64,000 bases of DNA from Myrica gale (Eukaryota > Streptophyta > Magnoliopsida > Fagales > Myricaceae): assembly GCA_963930655.1 (NCBI GenBank), contig OZ005601.1:16422001-16486000 (forward strand). The letters are read 5' to 3'. Below the pieces are notes generated by a model. That model was given only the letters and a program-made list of their open reading frames with translations. It was not told the DNA's origin and searched no databases. Of the stretch, positions 47,616-57,612 are shown piece after piece. Each line of letters begins with the position of its first letter. The first letter of the stretch is position 1. A program made the position numbers and the translations under genes.

Positions 47616-48163
47616 GAGAAATGTTGGGCGTTCGCCTCGCGTTCGCCTACCGAATATTATATTGCTATTTTCTTTCTTCTGGTGGGCTCCGTTAAAATGC
47701 AAAGAACCGGCTATTTTCTTTCTTCTGGTGGGCTCCATTAAAATGCAAAGAACCGGTTTGAATTTCAGCCTCCGACAGACCGCTTTAATTTATCAGACTG
47801 GTTTACTTTCGCCTCAAAACCTCTCCTCGATTAAAACTCTCAAAACCCACTCTGAAACCCATTTTGAAACTCACTGTCTCTCACGCTCGTCGCCCATTCT
47901 TTCTTCGTCTTCGTCTTCTTCTTCTGCTTCACTCGGTAGTGGTAGCTCTGCAGATCTCTACTTTGAGGTTTGCCATTTTTCTCCTACTCTCTGTTTCTTC
48001 CTCTCTTCTTTTTTGTGATCTTATTTTCGGCTTGGTTGTTAAGAATTTTTGTGTATTGTTTTGTTGGCTTGCTTTTGGTAACTTCAAAATCTTCGATTTT
48101 ACATGCTAAATTCTGTCATTTCATTTCATTATGCTTGTATCTCTTATACTTGAGTCGTGCTAT
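47616..48163 (+). repeat. Left long terminal inverted repeat of the MULE
   Basis: Matches 54372-55366 on the opposite strand with indels. Shared stretches include GCGTTCGCCTCGCGTTCGCC, GGCTTGCTTTTGGTAACTTC and ATGCTAAATTCTGTCAT. Near its outer end a 47-bp piece (CTATTTTCTTTCTTCTGGTG ... AAAGAACCGG) is duplicated in tandem, at about 47664-47710 and 47711-47757. The inner part appears to be the leader of the transposase gene. Confidence 0.9.
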
Positions 48164-48727
48164 ATTCTTCTGCTTGTCTCTTAGAATTTATTCTTGTGCT
48201 TGTGTCAAAATATAGCATGTAAATAGGGTCTAAATATATTCTTGTGCTTGTGCTATAGAATTTATTCTGTGAAAATATATTCTTGTGCTTGTGTCTCAAA
48301 ATCTTCATTCCATTCCACTATGCTTGTGTCTCTTAGAATTTACATGCTAAATTCTGTCATTTAATTTCATGATATATTTTTTTTCTTTATGTTACTAGTC
48401 ATTTGCAATCTCTGCAACTTCATTCCTTTTTTTCTTTATGTTACTAGTCATTTGCAATCTCTGCAATTTCATTTCTTTATGTTATTAGAGAATTTATAGC
48501 AATACATGTGAGAAAGGTTGATTTACTTTTACAAGAATGTTATACCATTTGTAGAGAGAGAGCTGACTTATCTCAAAATGCTTTGGCACTTACTTATTTC
48601 TTCATTTCTCTGTATGTATCATTTATGCGAAAAGTGCTTGGACATGTTTCTATTTGGAAAGTAATGCAGATAATCAGGTTTGTTTGCTTTTGCAGTTATT
48701 CACTGTGCCCACCTTCTGTTCCTCTAA

Positions 48728-51067
48728 ATGGAGTGTTCAAGTTCACGCTTGGAGAATGAAGGAGAAGTTGAATCTGAATACAACGACAATGATTTAACCG
48801 ACGAAGATGACCCTGAAATTGGTTAGACTTGTCATTTTGATAATTTAGCGTCGGTATTTTTTTGGTGCGGTTTTGAAAATTGCATTTCTTAATTTATTTT
48901 TTTTATTTACTTTAGAGTTGGGTGACAAAGCAGGAAATGATGTGCTGTATGAGGTGATAGATGAGGCTGATAAATGTGAAGAACCTAAGCAATCAATGGT
49001 ATTTGATTCGGCAGATGAAGTTTTACGGTACTATGTACAGTATGCGAAGCAAGATGGTTTTGCTGTGGTAAAAAGAGGCATAAAAAAAGTGGGGGGGTTG
49101 TCAGGCACGTAACTTATGCTTGTTTTAGGCAAGGCAAACAAAGAACAACCAAAAGTGATGCCGTACCAACAACAATTAAAACGAATTGTCCAGCCAGGAT
49201 TTGTGCAATGTTATGTGGGAATGGAAAGTGGATGTTGACTAAGGTTGTGATTGAACATAACCACAGTCTAAGTCCAGGCAAAGCAAGGTTGATGAGATGT
49301 CATAGGAAAATAGATGCTTCCGTGAAAAGAAGGTTAGACATAAATGACAGAGCTGGAATACGTGCAAGTAAGAATTTTAGCTCTCTTGTTGTTGAAATGG
49401 GGGGATATGAAAATATTTCCTTTGTAGAGAGAGATTGTCGGAATTTTATTAACAAGGCGAGAGAGCTTCGGCTTGGTAAAGGAGGTGGTCAAGCACTTAG
49501 TGAGTATTTTAGTAGAATGCAACAGAAAAATCCTGGCTTTTATTATGTGATGGACATGGATGATGATTGTAGGTTGCGAAATATTTTTTGGGCTGATGCA
49601 CGAAGTAGAGCAGCATATGAATACTTTGGCGATGTTATTTCATTTGACACTACATACTTGACCAATCGATATGACATGCCATTTGCTCCTTTCGTAGGTG
49701 TCAATCATCATGGTCAGTCAATATTGTTTGGGGCAGCACTAATCTCAAGTGAGAATACCGAAACATTTGTTTGGTTGTTTCAAAGTTGGTTGGGTTGCAT
49801 GAATGGTAAAGCTCCAAGTGCAATTTTAACAGATCAGGCTAGAGCTATGAAGAATGCAATTGAAATAGTTTTCGGTGATACAACACGACATAGGTATTGT
49901 TTGTGGCACATCATGAGAAAACTACCAGAGAAGTTTGCAGCACATCCTGACTTCGATGGTATAAGGGTTGCCTTAAACAATTGTGTGTATGACTCCGAAA
50001 CATGTGAAGAGTTTGAAGGAAATTGGAAATATCTAATTGAGAATTATCAATTAGAGGATAATACATGGTTGGATGGGTTATAAGGTGAGAAGACTTTCTG
50101 GGTGCCGGCATATGTGAGAGATACATTTTGGGCTGGGATGAGTACCACGCAGCGGAGTGAAAGTATGAATGCATTTTTTGATGGTTATGTGCACTCACGG
50201 ACTACATTGAAGGAATTTGTTGATCAATTTGATAGTGCATTGCGGAAAATGGTTGAGAGGGAGACAAATGCCGATTTCGATTGTTTCAATCGCATGATTC
50301 CGTGTTCAAGTCCCTTTCCTTTAGAGGAGAGCTTTCAAGCCGTGTATACCAATGCAAAGTTCAAAGAAGTTCAGGGGGAGTTCCGGAAAGTTATGCAATG
50401 TAATCACTCTCGTCTTAAAGTAGAAGGTACAATTTCTACTTATGAAGTCATTCAACTTGGTGTCGTAAACAAACGTATGAAAGGGAAATCATATTGTCTT
50501 TACTACAATGACGAAGAAGTAGAAGTGAAGTGCACGTGTGCGTTGTTCGAAACGAGAGGTATCTTGTGTTGTCATGCAATTTTTGTGCTACTATCAAAGA
50601 AAGTTGAAATGTTGCCACCAAAATATTATCTTTGGAGATGGAGGAAGGACATAAAACGACATTACACCTTCATTAAGAGTAGCTATGATGCTTTGAATGG
50701 TGACCCTAATGACGCACGGTATGACGACTTATGCAAGAATTTCAATGAATTAGCATCGCTCGCGTCAATTAACGTGGACAAATACAAGAAGCTGATGGCA
50801 CATGTTAATGTTTTGAAGGATGAATACCGTGAACTTGAGCCCATTCGCAGTTCCTAACACTCTGCAGTTGCAATTGGCTCTTCTAGCTGTAATGAGGCCA
50901 TACAAAGTACTGATGTTTCAGCGACGCAAAGTAATGTAGTGCTCAGTCTTGTTAAGGTGAAACGGGTAGGGAGGCCAAGATCATCGAGAATGGTCTCCGA
51001 AATGGAAAAAGCGGTGAAGAAGGCACAACGAAAGCTAAATAAGGCACCGATTGAGAAAAGATGTTGA
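48728..51067 (+). pseudogene. FAR1-RELATED-type MULE transposase, three lesions
   Basis: Exon 1 is 48728-48821; a 94-bp GT-AG intron follows; exon 2 runs from 48916. Order of domains: acidic N-terminus; FAR1 DNA-binding domain (MVFDSADEVLRYYVQYAKQD to EHNHSL); FRS-type linker (NFINKARELRLGKGGGQAL); MULE transposase domain with FDTTYLTNRYDMPF, the second Asp in ILTDQARAMKNAI and RHRYCLWHIMRKLPEKF; then DTFWAGMSTTQRSESMNAFF; a SWIM zinc finger (CTC...CCH, about 50530-50580); and a basic tail KVKRVGRPRSSRMVSEMEK. Read through, about 748 codons, normal for the family. Lesions: a 7-G run at 49091-49097 shifts the frame within the FAR1 domain; TAA at 50081-50083 stands where related proteins usually have Tyr; TAA at 50855-50857 cuts off the last 70 codons. 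The rest is remarkably well kept, so decay looks recent, or the G-run could be a sequencing error. Confidence 0.92.
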
Positions 51068-51364
51068 ACCAAGGATCCGAAAGGAACAGGTTGGAAACCC
51101 AATTTTATGTGTTGATTTTTCTTGTGTTTCGTTGGAAAGACATTTACGTAACCATTTTGACTTTTGTAGGCCTCACAAGCAACGCAAGGTCAATCAAACA
51201 ATTCTCACGCTCCGATGCCACTTTGTGTTCTTGATGATCGGCCAGGTGGTGCAATCTGTAGTCAGGTATATATTTTTAAATATGTGTATACACCAAATGG
51301 CATGACGTTCACGTATTTTTTTTCAATTGTTTTTCAAACAATTGATGTCTAATGTGTGTGTTAG
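51068..51364 (+). other. Link between transposase and VARICOSE fragment, with an exon-like piece
   Basis: 51170-51265 is open for 32 codons between an acceptor (TTTTGTAG) and a donor (GTATAT), reading ASQATQGQSNNSHAPMPLCV and on to AICSQ. Whether it is a last exon of the transposase gene or part of the captured sequence is not clear. Confidence 0.45.
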
Positions 51365-51899
51365 GTTGGGATGCCAGTTAATCTAACAATGGAGTTATCA
51401 AAGTTGGTGTTTGAACAGAATTTTGAAACCGCTTTCAATGTAGCCCTACAGAGTAATGATATGTCCATTGTCGCCTGGTTATGCTCAACGGTAAAATTCT
51501 CTCATCTACTATTGTGCACAAATATTACTTGAGGCGTTATGCATTCATTTAGCGTAAGCTGTATTCCTAAGTATATTTCTATTTTTCAAGGTTAATCTGC
51601 GGTGGATATTGTCTTCAGTTCCTCCCCTTTTGAGCCAAGGCGTCTTGCTTAACCTCTTGTGACAGTTGGCTTGTGATATCAAAAACAACCCGCCACAAAA
51701 ACTTGCTTGGATGACGGTCGTGGCAAACTCCATGAGTCCAACTGATCCAGCAATTGCAATGCATGCTAGGCCTATCTTATTTCAAGTTCATGCCATACTC
51801 AACAATCATTGTATAATGCCAACAATTAGTACTGCTGAGATGTCAAGTATTCATCTATTGTTGCATGCCATTAATTCCATGCTCATGGTTCTTAGATGA
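51365..51899 (+). pseudogene. C-terminal fragment of VARICOSE/EDC4 (mRNA decapping scaffold)
   Basis: Two exon-like parts with proper splice sites, 51365-51490 and 51591-51899, joined in phase 0. The first gives ELSKLVFEQNFETAFNVALQ, SNDMSIVAWLCS. The second gives VNLRWILSSVPPLLSQGVLL, QLACDIKNNPPQKLAWMTVV, ANSMSPTDPAIAMHARPI, and ends IHLLLHAINSMLMVLR and TGA. This is the order of the conserved C-terminal helical domain of plant VARICOSE, which binds partners in the decapping complex of P-bodies. A TGA at 51660-51662 replaces the first of the usual two residues before QLACD. The WD40 and coiled-coil parts of the parent are absent. It lies inside the MULE ends on the same strand as the transposase. 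It keeps its intron, so it was captured as DNA, not through a processed RNA. Confidence 0.85.
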
Positions 51900-52949
51900 C
51901 TTATGACATAGAGCTATGAAGTATATTGTCTTTGTACTTTTATTATTGTCTTTGTGCTTTTATTATTGTTCCCACTGATATTTGATGCTTCATGCTTGCC
52001 AAAGTGAGAAGTGCATTACTACATTTGTTAGGTGCTTTATTTTCCTATCTCTATATTATTGTCTTTGCTTAAAGTTGCTGTCGCTGTGCATGCAATCGTT
52101 TGTTTATGAATTCTTGTGCTGTGAGAGGTTCTGAAAGTCTGCTTTGCTTTAATGGAGGTGGAATTCAGTTCTTTCTTTTTTGTGCATTAAACGTGGCTCC
52201 TTCTTGCTTATGTCAAATAGATGCTTTTGCTGATGACGTACGATATTTGTTACGATGCATTTGATTTCTTTGAGTTGATTAAAAGTGACTCAGGTACATG
52301 CTTGTGACTGTATTTAATGTGAATAATTATTTGTATAAAGACTCAGGCATGTTTGCTTGTATGTTCAAGCCGTATATTCAGCCTGAAAAATCAATTTACT
52401 TTGTGATCCCATATACCTGTAACATACCAATCCACTATGGAAAGTCACAGACCTAAATTTATTCAGTGGCCTTAAATAGCTAAAGAACATATATAGCATT
52501 CCAATTCAACAGAAGGACTATGGAAGGCCTAAACTTGTCATTCGACATTCTTCTAAACTTACAACTTAATTTTCCCAAATTTTATCAGAAAATACAAATT
52601 TAATCAGAAAATACAAATTAAACAGCAAACCCAGCGACCACAACTGCCACCACTCCCAGAAAATCGTGCTTTATATCTCCAATTGTGAAACAACCAATCC
52701 GTACAAAGTCCAACCATATGGGCATAGGTAGTAGTACCACTTCCACCACACCAGAATCCATGGTAGTTGATACAGAGGAGAAAACAGAAAAAGGAAAAAG
52801 AATTAGCATAACTATATATATATATCTATGCTTAAAACTTGCACATCAAAAGTGAGAAAAACTTACTGCTCGTGGGACTATGAATCCGGCATCAATGTAG
52901 CCATACGGCGTAAAATGCTGAGGATGTTATCCGGAAAAGAATTGAAAAT
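51900..52949. other. Non-coding stretch behind the VARICOSE fragment
   Basis: The first 300 bases or so (TTTATTATTGTCTTTGTGCTT repeats at about 51940) could be the captured 3' UTR of VARICOSE. A 63-codon minus-strand frame at 52618-52809 lies behind a splice-like acceptor but resembles nothing I know. Confidence 0.4.
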
Positions 52950-53112
52950 TGGTGGAGAGAGGCTCAGATTCGTCTTTTCTCAGAAAGGGAGAAAAGGCAA
53001 CACCGACCATGGCTGCAACAGAGAGCTGCCCGTGCAAAAGGCCATGGAAGTCATTTTACACGGGAGGCTCAGAGTCGCCCCGCCAACAATCGGACCCCTT
53101 TCCGATATCTGA
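52950..53112. repeat. Segmental duplication in the MULE, copy 1
   Basis: Carries GACCATGGCTGCAACAG, GAGCTGCCCGTGCAAAAG, CATTTTACACGGGAGGCTC and AGTCGCCCCGCCAA, all of which recur in the same order at about 53426-53585. Confidence 0.85.
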
Positions 53113-53329
53113 TTTAAAGATGCCCCCATATCATCATCGCCTCATAAATTTGATTACAGAAACATACAAAGACAGCATGGTTGAGAGGTAGAGAGAGAGC
53201 GTTGGGAGTGGTTGACTAACAAACACTGGGGGCAGAGAGCGTTGGGATATGTTTGATTTGGGGGCAACTCGGCAGGGACATAAATTTTCGATTTGGGGGC
53301 AAATGGATAGGGATAAAGAAATGTTTCTC

Positions 53330-53412
53330 AACCAGTCTGTTTGCATTTTAACGGGCCCACCAGAAGAACGCAAATAGCAATATTATATTCGGTAGGCGAA
53401 CGCGAGGCGAAC
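53330..53412 (-). repeat. Internal copy of the MULE end
   Basis: TTTGCATTTTAACGGGCCCA, CAATATTATATTCGGTAGGC and GAACGCGAGGCGAAC match the right-hand end in the same orientation. The copy stops just short of the outermost bases and passes into the second copy of the segmental duplication. It may be the original right end of the element. Confidence 0.85.
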
Positions 53413-53425
53413 AGGAGAAGAAAGA

Positions 53426-53585
53426 GGCTCAGCTTTGCCTTTTCTCAAACAGAGGAGAAAGGGCAACGCTGACCATGGCTGCAACAGCGAGCTGCCCGTG
53501 CAAAAGGGCATGGGAGTCATTTTACACGGGAGGCTCGGAGTCGCCCCGCCAAGAATTGGCCCCCTTTCCCAGTATCTGATTTAAA
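53426..53585. repeat. Segmental duplication in the MULE, copy 2
   Basis: Near-copy of 52950-53112, directly behind the internal end copy. Together the two copies and the internal end show that the right part of the element was extended by a duplication or by a second insertion. Confidence 0.85.
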
Positions 53586-54371
53586 CATTGAAAATATCAT
53601 CACTGCCTCATACCAGCAAAACATACACAGAGACAAGGCAAAATGAACAAGGCAAAACCAACAACATATTTCAATTGCTAGCATATGACCTTGCAACACT
53701 TCTAGTTCAAAATGTTACAACTTAGCTTCTCTGTAATATCTGTACAAATTTACTGCAACTGACCACGAGGATATAGTATTAGTTGGTTGAAGCTTTCCTA
53801 CTTCATAGTTGAAATTTAACACAAATAAAGATAAAAAAATTACTTAGTACACAACCAACATACCAACATTTCCCAAAAAGATTCAGTATCAGCTTTTTTT
53901 TATTTTTTCAATAAAATCATACTTTTCAATAACCTTTTTGTACAAGATATAGAACAAAAGAGAAAACAGCAAAAGCATTATGGTAAGAGATCATCAGATA
54001 AAGCTTTGATCAATATGTATTCCCCTGTGCAGTTGCTCTTCACAAAATATTCTCGTTCACAGTTTTATAAATCACTCTGCCCAAAATTATCAGTAACCCT
54101 AGAAAACCCAATATACATTTCGACAGTTTATAACACAGTGCTTCTCAGTTTATAACACAGTGCTTCTCAGTTTATAACACAGTGCTTCTTCAAATCCAAA
54201 GTAACACAGTGCTTCTCAGTTTATATTGTTCTCATTCATGACCTGGAAAACCAATAATATATGCAAAATAAACCAAGAATATATGCAAAATAGAAGAAGA
54301 ATTCAAATACAAAAACATTCATATCAACCAGTTCAACCAGAGATTGCAAATGACTACTAACTGCAAATCTC
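53586..54371. other. AT-rich non-coding stretch inside the MULE
   Basis: No gene. A 20-24 bp word with CAGTTTATAACACAGTGCTT is repeated four times at about 54120-54220. Confidence 0.6.
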
Positions 54372-55366
54372 TAGTACAACTCAAGTATAAGAGATACAAG
54401 AATAATGAAATGACATGACAGAATTTAGCATGTAAAATTGAAGATTTTGAAGTTACCAAAAGCAAGCCAACAAAACAATACACAAAGTGTAGGCCAGAGA
54501 TCTACAGAGCTACCACTACCGAGTCAAGCAGAAGAAGAAGACGAAGAAAGAACGGGCGACTGCGTGAGAGACATAGAGAGGGAGACCCAGTCGAAACCCA
54601 GCCAAACCCAGCCAAACCTAGCGCTCACCCACTCGAAACCCAGCCAAATCCAGCCAAACCTAGCGCTCACCCAGCCAAACCCAGCGCTCACCCAATCGAA
54701 ACCCAGCCAAACCCAGCCAAACCTAGCGCTCGCCCAGTCGAAACCCAGGCAAACCCTGCCTGATTTGGAGGCAGACGCGGAGAGAGACAGGGAGACGGGG
54801 AGATCTAGGGTTTGGGGGGGCATTTCGTTTTGGGGGAAAATCGGGGAGAGAGAACGCGTAGCGCTCACCCAGTCGAAACCCAGCCATCCCCTGCCTGATT
54901 TGGGGGCAGACGCGGAGAGAGAGAGGGAGACGGAGACGACGTGGGTTTGGAGAGGGAGACGAGAGATCTAGGGTTTGGAGAGGGAGACGAGAGCCTGATT
55001 TGGGGCAGACGCGGAGAGAGAGAGGGAGACTGAGACGACGTGGGTTTGGAGAGGGAGACGAGAGCCTGATTTGGGGGCAGACGCGGAGAGAGAGAGGGAG
55101 ACTGAGACGACGTGGGTTTGGAGAGGGAGACGAGAGATCTAGGGTTTGGGGCATTTCGTTTTGGGGGAGAATCGGGGAGAGAGAATGTGGGTTTCGAGAA
55201 ATTCAACCGGTATGAGAGTTTTAAAAATTAAGAACCGGTCTGTCGGAGAGGGTGAAAAAGACCGGTTCTTTGCATTTTAACGAGCCCACCAGAATAACGA
55301 AAATAACAATATAATATTCGATAGGCGAACGCGAGGCGAACGGCAGGCGAACGCCTATCATTTCTC
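54372..55366 (-). repeat. Right long terminal inverted repeat of the MULE
   Basis: Inverted partner of 47616-48163. It is longer because it contains about 600 bp of tandem repeats missing on the left. The inner part carries the mirrored transposase leader (GAAGTTACCAAAAGCAAGCC, ATGACAGAATTTAGCAT). Confidence 0.9.
54580..55150. repeat. GC-rich tandem arrays in the right MULE arm
   Basis: First an array of CCCAGCCAAACCTAGCGCTC-type units (54580-54750). Then four units of about 70-100 bp starting GCCTGATTTGGGGGCAGACG, running on through GAGAGGGAGAC words (54750-55150). Long frames on both strands here come from the repeats. Confidence 0.9.
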
Positions 55367-55375
55367 CTAAATTTT

Positions 55376-55999
55376 CAATACGTCAACTTTTCAATGCGTG
55401 TAAAGTATTGCGTGAAAGTGAAATTCGACAGAGACGTCAACTTTTCATGAAAGTGAAATTCAACAAAAAAAATGTCTTGTTAAGACGTCACTTCAAGGGT
55501 TGTTTTTTTTTAATTTCACTTTCAACACGTTGTTAGCTATACTTTGAAGATGTTTGTTTACATTTGAATTCTTAGGATTCAAGTAACTCCTGAATTTTGT
55601 AAACGAACATGTTTCAGACGTGAGAGACTTCCAAATTTATCCTCTGTTTGAGGTTTGTTAATTACTAACATAGCCTCCTGTTACTTGTTACTTTGACAAA
55701 TCTAATCAACGAAGGGCAAAACGGAATTTAAAAACCAAATCATTAAATACTTGATTCTACCACATTAATTGCATTGTACGCGGTTGACGGAAAAGCTCAT
55801 ATCATTAAATTTCACGTTGAAGAGTACTTGGGTCGAATTTGGAATTTCAGCCACCCTAAGCTGACAACAACAGTTATCTATCTCCCCCTCAGCCCTCCCC
55901 TTTGACGTGAAACGAAAACCTACAACCCATATTCCAACGGCAGGATTACTAGACGGCCGACTGAAAAATCTTGTGAAGAAAGGCATGAACGAAGACTGA
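55376..55999. other. Non-coding stretch right of the MULE
   Basis: AT-rich at first; around 55385-55500 GTCAACTTTTCA and GTGAAATTCAAC words recur. No gene seen. Confidence 0.5.
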
Positions 56000-56234
56000 A
56001 GGAAGTGCCGAAATTTGAAGCTTTTCAGAGGAGGAGGAGAAGGGCAGCTGTACAATCCAACCAGCGTACCACAGCCACCCGAACCCGGTCTTCCTCGAGC
56101 GGCATCAGCTCCGCAGCGACTGCACCGACTACTCGGTTCAGTCTTCGCAGCCAGAGTCCTTTTCACCTCTAGCCACCTCTGTCTGTCTCGATCTCCTGAT
56201 GTATCTGCATGGGTTTTTGAACGTCAGTGCCCAT
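56000..56234 (+). other. GC-rich leader-like patch
   Basis: A CpG- and CCG-containing patch, open on both strands, followed by a GA-rich tandem repeat. It looks like the 5' end of a transcript, but the 73-codon plus frame (56015-56236) and the 133-codon minus frame (55765-56166) match no family I recognise. Confidence 0.3.
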
Positions 56235-56450
56235 AGTTTGAGTTCTGAAAATTTACTGAGGAACAGAGAGAGAGAGAGAGCTATGTTTGAGTTTTGGAAA
56301 TTTGCCGAGGAACACACACACACACACACACAGAGTGCTATGTTTTGATTTCTGGAAATTTGCCGAGGAACAAAGAGAAGGGAAAGAGAGAGTGTTATGT
56401 TTGATTCTGGAAATTTGCCGAGGAACTGAGAGAGAGAGAGGTCAGAAAGA
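56235..56450 (+). repeat. Tandem repeat with GA and CA microsatellites
   Basis: Four units of about 55 bp, each with TTCTGGAAATTTGCCGAGGAAC (or a close form, given here in part: GAAATTTGCCGAGGAAC) followed by a GA or CA run. Confidence 0.9.
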
Positions 56451-57363
56451 GTCGAAGAAGGAGAAGTGTGAAGGCTGGGCGTTATCTTGCAAAATTTTTC
56501 CCAACATAGCTTGTTGAGGCAGAGGGGGGCGATTGGGTTGAAGGGTAACGTCCCCCTACTGAATGTTGTGTTGGTGAAGCGAACTCCGCTACAATAGCTT
56601 GTTTTTTATATTTCAAAACTTCTTCAGTAATAGTTCAATCAAGAACTAATCTGGGCACGTATTGTTTACTTTTGGCTTTAGCATTGTAATTTAATACGAA
56701 ATTTGTATTTGTGTCCTTGTAATGATGATAGGCATCAATTTCTTGGGTGTAAAAGTGTTCAGGTTTGTTACATTGTGATTTCCGAACCCATATTTTCAGA
56801 TTGATTATAAGGCAATCTTCAATGCATTCAGAAGAGGGAAATTCATTAGTGACAATAATTAATGTAATTGATATAAGATACCCTTTTTTTTAAAAAAAAA
56901 TGCAATGTCAATTTCACGTTATTTGTTTAGAGTTTTCTCCCACAGAGGCAAATCCTGACTTTACCACTTCGTTTTTCTGGCTTTACCACTTCGTCTAGGT
57001 TTGAGTTCTCACTCTCCATTGGGAATAGACATTGTTTTGCCTTCTCTTGAATCTCTCTTATCTCTTCCTGTGTGTATGCGTGTAAGATATTGAGGTTTCA
57101 GTAAACTTATTTGTCTGCAGTTATTCTTCTTTGTTTTGGCCTTATGTTCGTTCAATTTGTATATGCAGCGCCATTTTCTCAGGTCCGGGAAAGAAATGAT
57201 CATTCACCTACAACCCTCGTCCTCCGCTGCAACCCGACGCACGGTGTGTAAAAGAAAACACTCATTCTAAATAGGGCTCTTAGGACACAACTTATTAACT
57301 ACGCATGTGTAGAGATTGGGTGATGATTGATCATGCATAAGTATTTGTGATAAATTTCCCGAC
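56451..57363. other. Non-coding stretch with one exon-like piece
   Basis: 57170-57240 lies between an acceptor (TATATGCAG) and a donor (GTGTGTAAAAG) and could be a plus-strand leader exon. No conserved protein pattern. Confidence 0.3.
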
Positions 57364-57530
57364 TCATCCATTTCTGCTTTTGCATTGACATTCACTTGGA
57401 TAAATGTTTAATTCCTGCAACTTTTGTGTGAGGTGATTAATGAGAGAGTTCCTGAGTGTAGGAAGAGGCTTTCCTCGAACTACTTTGCATTTCACATCCA
57501 CAGACAGATTCTTGATTGCCATCTCCCGAG
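57364..57530 (-). other. Exon-like minus-strand piece, unidentified
   Basis: The minus frame reads EMAIKNLSVDVKCKVVRGKP and on to LINHLTQKLQELNIY before a stop at 57364. Composition and codon use look coding-like. I do not recognise the protein. Possible partner pieces lie at 58190-58310 and 59750-59832 on the same strand. Confidence 0.3.
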
Positions 57531-57612
57531 CATGATTTTCGGAATTTCTTTTATATGTGGTGTGAAAATTCTGGGAAATTAAATGTAAAAAACAGAAAAG
57601 GAAAACTGTCAT

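Larger units (their letters stand above)
47616..55366 (+). mobile_element. Mutator-like element (MULE), 7751 bp, with captured VARICOSE fragment
   Basis: The ends are inverted copies: the left begins GAGAAATGTTGGGCGTTCGC and the right, read on the minus strand, GAGAAATGATAGGCGTTCGC. The 9-bp word CTAAATTTT stands directly outside both ends (47607-47615 and 55367-55375); 9 bp is the standard MULE target duplication. Between the ends lie a FAR1-RELATED-type transposase gene (48728-51067), a C-terminal VARICOSE/EDC4 fragment (51365-51899), a segmental duplication and an internal copy of the end sequence. FAR1/FHY3 proteins are themselves domesticated MULE transposases, so the gene content fits. 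With its transposase broken, the copy cannot move by itself. The preserved target duplication shows that it has not been rearranged as a whole since insertion. Confidence 0.95.

Noticed and set aside
54438..55215. Several frames above 100 codons on both strands
   Set aside because: They are translations of the tandem arrays in the right arm of the MULE.
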